A DNA stretch of 64,000 bases from Bacillus sp. FJAT-45350. Its GTDB lineage: Bacteria; Bacillota; Bacilli; Bacillales; NISU01. The notes below the pieces were generated by a model, which was given only the letters and a program-made list of their open reading frames with translations, searched no databases and was not told the origin of the DNA. The translations under genes were made by a program, and so were the position numbers. This document shows positions 59,945-64,000 of the stretch, piece by piece. Every line of letters begins with the position of its first letter. Within the stretch, counting starts at the first letter, position 1. The stretch covers positions 256,079-320,078 of the forward strand of contig NZ_NISU01000001.1 of NCBI RefSeq assembly GCF_002335805.1. Reading direction: 5' to 3'.

Positions 59945-61324
59945 TTATTTAGTCATGTTTTCAGGCTTTACAATGTCGTCAAATTGAGCTTCTGTTAATA
60001 ATCCTAGAGAGAGCGTTGCTTCCTTTAATGTAGTCCCTTCCTCATGTGCCTTTTTTGCAATTTTAGCTGCATTTTCATAGCCGATATGTGGATTTAATGC
60101 TGTAACAAGCATTAATGAGTTTGTTACGTACTGTGAGATGACCTCTTCATTAGCTTCAATCCCAATAGCACAGTTATCATTGAAAGAAACGATACAATCA
60201 GAAAGTAGTGTAACAGACTGTAAGAAGTTATAAATGATAACTGGCTTAAATACATTTAACTCAAAATTTCCTTGACTTGCTGCAAAACCGATTGTCGCAT
60301 CGTTACCAAATACTTGTGAACAAACCATTGTCACTGCTTCACTTTGTGTTGGATTGACTTTCCCAGGCATAATTGAGCTCCCAGGCTCATTGGCTGGTAT
60401 TGTAATTTCTCCAATTCCAGAACGTGGTCCACTTGCTAACCAACGAACATCATTGGCAATTTTCATTAAATCAGCTGCTAATGCTTTTAAAGCTCCGTGT
60501 ACATGAACCAATTCGTCATGGCTTGTTAAAGCATGGAATTTATTTTTTGCTGAAACAAATGTCTTACCAGTTAAAGTGCTTAGCTCTTTAGCTACTGCTT
60601 CTCCAAACTGTGGGTGCGCATTAATACCCGTACCTACGGCAGTTCCACCAATCGCCAATTCTCTAACATGGATAAGACTGTTCTGGATCATTTCTTCTGT
60701 TTTCTCGAGCATTCGATGCCATCCACTAATTTCTTGTCCGAGTGTTAGAGGAGTTGCATCTTGTAAGTGTGTTCTACCAATTTTAATAATTGAGTCAAAT
60801 TCCTTAATTTTCTGTTTGAGAGTTTCCTTTAATATAGTAATAGCTGGGTAAAGAGCATTTTCAACCTTTAAAATTGCAGCAATATGCATCGCAGTTGGAA
60901 ATGTGTCATTTGAGCTTTGTGAGCGATTAATATCATCATTTGGATGAACTCGTGTTTGACTTCCTTTAGCTGATAAAATTTCATTAGCACGAAAGGCAAG
61001 AACCTCATTTACATTCATATTTGATTGCGTTCCGCTACCAGTTTGCCAAACGACAAGAGGGAATTGGTCATCATGGCATCCACTTAATATTTCATCAACA
61101 GCTTCTGCAATTGCATTTGCTTTTTCTTTTTCAAGATTATTTAACCGTTCATTGCTCGTTGCACATGCTTTCTTAAGTAAACAAAATGCCTGAATAACCT
61201 CTTTAGGCATCTTTTCTGTCCCGATTTTAAAGTTTTGAAGGCTCCGTTGTGTTTGCGCACCCCACCATTTATCTGCAGGAACCTCTATTTCTCCTAATGT
61301 ATCTCTTTCTATGCGTACATTCAT
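59945..61324 (-). CDS. fumC: Class II fumarate hydratase
   Basis: 459 residues. Interconverts fumarate and malate in the citric-acid cycle. Signature [16 protein letters not shown] (catalytic Ser loop) near 316, [16 protein letters not shown] near 97, and [20 protein letters not shown] (substrate site) near 127 are all present. The length is normal and there is no frameshift. AAAGGAGG precedes ATG 61324. Confidence 0.96.
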   Translation of the reverse strand: MNVRIERDTLGEIEVPADKWWGAQTQRSLQNFKIGTEKMPKEVIQAFCLLKKACATSNERLNNLEKEKANAIAEAVDEILSGCHDDQFPLVVWQTGSGTQSNMNVNEVLAFRANEILSAKGSQTRVHPNDDINRSQSSNDTFPTAMHIAAILKVENALYPAITILKETLKQKIKEFDSIIKIGRTHLQDATPLTLGQEISGWHRMLEKTEEMIQNSLIHVRELAIGGTAVGTGINAHPQFGEAVAKELSTLTGKTFVSAKNKFHALTSHDELVHVHGALKALAADLMKIANDVRWLASGPRSGIGEITIPANEPGSSIMPGKVNPTQSEAVTMVCSQVFGNDATIGFAASQGNFELNVFKPVIIYNFLQSVTLLSDCIVSFNDNCAIGIEANEEVISQYVTNSLMLVTALNPHIGYENAAKIAKKAHEEGTTLKEATLSLGLLTEAQFDDIVKPENMTK

Positions 61325-61578
61325 GTTATTTATTCCTCCTTTACCTATTCATTTGTTTACCCTCGAATTCAGCTAGTCATACGCCTTTTTTAGTAAGTAT
61401 GTATAAAAATAGCTAAATTCAGCAATAACTTGGAAGGAAGTACAGCTCCATGCTCAATGAAATGAGGGTATGTTCTTGTTTAAAGGTAATGACTTTTTTG
61501 AAGGTGTGTTTTGGTCGAGTCTACTTAGCCTTCCTTTATGGGTGTCTATTATTGGGTGGGTGAAGCTACTGTTTTAGT

Positions 61579-61632
61579 AAAAAAAGAGTTGTCACAAAGG
61601 TCAAATATATTTACCTTTTAGGACAACTCTTT
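61579..61632 (-). terminator. Terminator after msrAB
   Basis: AAAGAGTTGTCACAAAGGT pairs with ACCTTTTAGGACAACTCTTT. The remainder of 61325-61578 holds no recognisable gene. Confidence 0.8.
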
Positions 61633-61638
61633 GAGGCT

Positions 61639-62589
61639 TTATTCAAATAGGTGTAAGAATTTTTCGTATCCTTCTTTTTCTAATTCACTCTTAGGAATAA
61701 AACGAAGTGCCGCTGAATTTATGCAATAACGTAACCCTGTAGGTCCAGGCCCGTCGTTAAAAACATGTCCTAGATGTGAATCACCTTCTTTACTCCTTAC
61801 TTCAGTACGAACCATTAAATGACTGTGGTCCCTTTTCTCAACGATTTGTTCTTCTTTTACAGGGGCTGTAAAGCTTGGCCATCCACATCCAGCATCGTAT
61901 TTTTCATGTGATGTAAATAACGGTTCCCCAGAGACGATATCGACATAAAGTCCTTCCTCTTTATGATTCCAGAACTCATTTTGAAATGGTGGCTCAGTTC
62001 CACTATTTTGAGTAACCTCATACTGCATAGGTGAAAGGTTCTTCTTTAGCTCGGCTTGATCTTTTTTCATTTTCCAGTGCTCTTGTATAAACACATCACG
62101 TCCTGAGCCTTTACGATATAGTTTATAACGTAAAGGATTCTTCTTATGAAATCCTTGATGGTATTCTTCTGCCTCATAAAAAGTAGATGCTGGGAGAATT
62201 GCTGTAGCAATTGGTTCAGAAAATCGTCCACTTTCCTCAAGCGCTTTTTTTGAAGCTTCTGCTTTTTCTTGTTGTTCTTCCGTATGATAAAAGATTGCTG
62301 TACGATAAGAATGTCCCCGATCATGGAATTGACCACCTGGGTCAGTTGGATCAATCTGCTTCCAAAATAAATCAAGTAATTTCTCATAAGAGAAAAGAGA
62401 GGGATTAAATGTAATTTGAACCGCTTCATAATGACCAGTCGTTTCTTGGCAAACTTCTTCGTATGTAGGGTTTTCTTTATGCCCACCTGTATATCCAGAG
62501 ACTACTTGTTCAATTCCCTTTTCCTCTTCAAAAGGTGTGACCATACACCAAAAACAACCTCCTGCAAATGTAGCTAACTCTTCTGTCAT
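61639..62589 (-). CDS. msrAB: MsrA-MsrB fusion methionine sulfoxide reductase
   Basis: 316 residues, one polypeptide with both activities. MsrA (1-~165): [13 protein letters not shown] with the catalytic Cys, [20 protein letters not shown]. MsrB (~180-316): [50 protein letters not shown] with the catalytic Cys. The usual MsrB zinc CxxC pairs are not seen (DAGCGWP replaces the first), as in the non-zinc class. It repairs oxidised S and R methionine sulfoxides. ATG 62589 from GAAGGG; the TTG at 62613 is less likely. Confidence 0.92.
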   Translation of the reverse strand: MTEELATFAGGCFWCMVTPFEEEKGIEQVVSGYTGGHKENPTYEEVCQETTGHYEAVQITFNPSLFSYEKLLDLFWKQIDPTDPGGQFHDRGHSYRTAIFYHTEEQQEKAEASKKALEESGRFSEPIATAILPASTFYEAEEYHQGFHKKNPLRYKLYRKGSGRDVFIQEHWKMKKDQAELKKNLSPMQYEVTQNSGTEPPFQNEFWNHKEEGLYVDIVSGEPLFTSHEKYDAGCGWPSFTAPVKEEQIVEKRDHSHLMVRTEVRSKEGDSHLGHVFNDGPGPTGLRYCINSAALRFIPKSELEKEGYEKFLHLFE

Positions 62590-62704
62590 GTTTACCATCC
62601 CTTCTAACTTCAAATGAAATTTACTTTTATTTTAACTGTTTGGTTTAAGAGGTACAAAGATTATGAATTCAATTTTCGAATTTGTAGATTTGTAAAACTA
62701 AAAT

Positions 62705-63361
62705 TTACATTCCTTCCTCTTCAAACCGTTTTAAATCACTTTTATTACCTATAACAATTAAGATGTCGTTCATAAAGATGAGATCTGAAGGAAAGGGGGA
62801 AATATTAATTTCCTTTCCACGTTTAATCGCTAATATAGTACAGCCATATTTGGCACGGATATCAAGTTCGAGTAGTGAGCGATTGCAAACTTTATCTGTG
62901 GCAATTAATTCAACGATACTATAGTCTTCTGAAAGCTCAATATAATCAATGATTTTCTCAGAGACGAGATGCTGTGCTATTCGAATCCCCATGTCTTGTT
63001 CAGGATGAACAATTCGATCAGCCCCTATTTTTTCAAGTACTCGGTGATGATAGTAATTTTGTGCTTTCACCCACACCTTTTTAACTCCTAACTCCTTTAA
63101 TAGAAGGGTACACAAAATACTTGATTGAATATTATCGCCTATAGCGACAATGACATAGTCAATATTTCGAATCCCTAATGAGATAAGAGCTGACTCATCA
63201 GTACCATTTGCAATCACACTGTGGGTTGAATATTTAGTCGATGTATGAACTTTATCTGGATTATTATCGATAGCCAATACTTCGTGGCCTAATTTGTATA
63301 ATTCTTTACAGACACTACTACCAAATCGACCTAGACCAATAACAGCAAATTGTTTTTTCAT
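62705..63361 (-). CDS. KtrA/KtrC-type potassium-uptake regulatory subunit
   Basis: 218 residues. RCK_N domain: FAVIGLGRFGSSVCKELYKL (nucleotide loop GxGxxG), AIDNNPDKV, NGTDESALISLGIRNIDYVI; RCK_C from ~135 (IELSEDYSIVELIATDKVCN, RAKYGCTILAIKRGKEINIS). It gates a Ktr potassium channel by ATP/ADP and c-di-AMP binding. Probably KtrC, as there is no ktrB next to it. AGGGGAAG lies before ATG 63361. Confidence 0.88.
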   Translation of the reverse strand: MKKQFAVIGLGRFGSSVCKELYKLGHEVLAIDNNPDKVHTSTKYSTHSVIANGTDESALISLGIRNIDYVIVAIGDNIQSSILCTLLLKELGVKKVWVKAQNYYHHRVLEKIGADRIVHPEQDMGIRIAQHLVSEKIIDYIELSEDYSIVELIATDKVCNRSLLELDIRAKYGCTILAIKRGKEINISPFPSDLIFMNDILIVIGNKSDLKRFEEEGM

Positions 63362-63587
63362 CGTAAGACTTCCCCTTAATTTTATAGATCTAGAATAATC
63401 GAATAGAAATATTCATATTAATAGTATGTCAAAGGAAAAAGTTTTTATCAGAATTGGTGTAGCTATTAGATTTTACTCAAAAGTAGTAATAATGTAGTAT
63501 ATGAGTAAATGGATGTGTGTTGTCACAACTAGAATCGTTTTGCAGAAAAGCCGTCACCGGGATTTTGCTTGGAAGGGAGGGTGAAGT

Positions 63588-63764
63588 ATGTACGATTTTT
63601 TGAATGAAGATGATAAAAAAAATATTGCCGAACTCCAGAAAAAAATAAACAGTGCCAAATCAGATCAAGAGTCCAAAAAGTACTTTACAGAAATGGCCCT
63701 TATTACTGAGAAAGCAAGGGTACGAGCATTGAAAAAAAGTAATGTACAAAAACAAAGTACGTAA
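63588..63764 (+). CDS. Small helical charged protein, unknown
   Basis: 58 residues, absent from routine ORF length cut-offs: YDFLNEDDKKNIAELQKKIN then SAKSDQESKKYFTEMALITE and KARVRALKKSNVQKQST. All-helical, likely coiled coil. GGAAGGGAGGG precedes ATG 63588 and a strong terminator follows. Function unknown. Confidence 0.72.
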   Translation: MYDFLNEDDKKNIAELQKKINSAKSDQESKKYFTEMALITEKARVRALKKSNVQKQST

Positions 63765-63776
63765 GGTGGGTCGCGA

Positions 63777-63817
63777 GGGGACAATCGTTCATAACGGTTG
63801 TCCCCTCGTGTTTTTTG
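63777..63817 (+). terminator. Terminator
   Basis: GAGGGGACAATCGTT pairs with AACGGTTGTCCCCTC, followed by GTGTTTTTT. Confidence 0.88.
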
Positions 63818-63822
63818 TCTAA

Positions 63823-64000
63823 ATGAAAACCCTGGCTAGGCTTGGTTCAGTGGTAGAAGCTGATGACGAGAAACCAACTGTTGTTTTAGTAGAGGATGAT
63901 AATATCTTAGCGTTGCTACTTAATGAACAACTCCGTTCACATGGCTTCAATGTACATCATGTTCGAGATGGTGATTATGCAATACAGGTTACAAAATGGA
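63823..64000 (+). CDS. Response-regulator receiver domain, 3'-truncated by window edge
   Basis: From ATG 63823: TLARLGSVVEADDEKPTVVL VEDDNILALLL, an REC-domain start (acidic pair ED-D, then LNEQLRSHGFNVHHVRDGDY). Only 59 codons are visible, and the phosphoacceptor Asp is beyond the window. There is no ribosome site, and the gene begins 6 bases after the terminator T run, with an in-frame TAA just before ATG; a later start or a degraded gene is possible. Confidence 0.55.
   Translation, partial: MKTLARLGSVVEADDEKPTVVLVEDDNILALLLNEQLRSHGFNVHHVRDGDYAIQVTKW

Noticed and set aside
62067-62486. 139-codon minus-strand ORF within msrAB
   Set aside because: Frame shadow of the reductase gene, extremely Lys/Gln-rich.

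Overview
The window is low-GC, double-stranded bacterial DNA from a spore-forming member of the Bacillaceae. This is supported by many relatives of Bacillus subtilis spore-envelope genes (SpsA, SpsB, SpsC, SpsF, SpsI, SpsL, YtdA, YtcA, YtcB, YtcC, CotS/CotI, CotSA, CgeB). It also rests on AGGAGG-type ribosome sites with many TTG/GTG starts, on several sigma-K-like promoters, and on a housekeeping tail with B. subtilis-like genes (yjcD, yisB, mscL, csp, yjcF, yjcH, fumC, msrAB, ktr). I cannot name the species.

Layout. 1-730: 3' part of an IS3-family insertion sequence. 789-13964: a spore-surface glycan cluster with spsI and spsL, spsA-spsB, and every step of a pseudaminic-acid type pathway (PseB; PseC; a fused PseG-PseH; PseI; a NeuB-like domain fused to an SpsF/PseF-like cytidylyltransferase), plus an extra SDR and a second SpsB. 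13965-16391: decayed DNA with the 3' end of a group II intron, a broken rlmH-like gene and an IS1182 fragment, and one intact putative surface-protein gene. 16392-26975: glycosyltransferases (one four-domain GT/methyltransferase, then three GT2-TPR proteins in one operon) interleaved with two repeat-bearing proteins that share a C-terminal DUF6385-like domain. 27252-28174: two small holin-like membrane proteins. 28388-28720: an internally deleted IS200-type element. 28808-41886: a ytcA/ytdA/cotS-cotSA/cotS-cotSA/GT4/ytcB/ytcC/GT4 region. 41887-42971: pseudogenes. 43149-50753: GT2 proteins, CgeB-like protein, coiled-coil proteins and small acidic or cysteine-bearing proteins, several with sigma-K-like promoters. 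50968-64000: ordinary chromosomal genes.

Working picture. The first 50 kb looks like a late mother-cell (sigma-K) island that makes nucleotide sugars (dTDP-sugar, CMP-nonulosonate, UDP-glucose/glucuronate), has many glycosyltransferases to assemble them, and encodes repetitive proteins that could be the scaffold or acceptors on the spore surface. The functional link between the GT2-TPR trio and the DUF6385-type proteins is an inference from adjacency and promoters. It is the best candidate here for an undescribed system.
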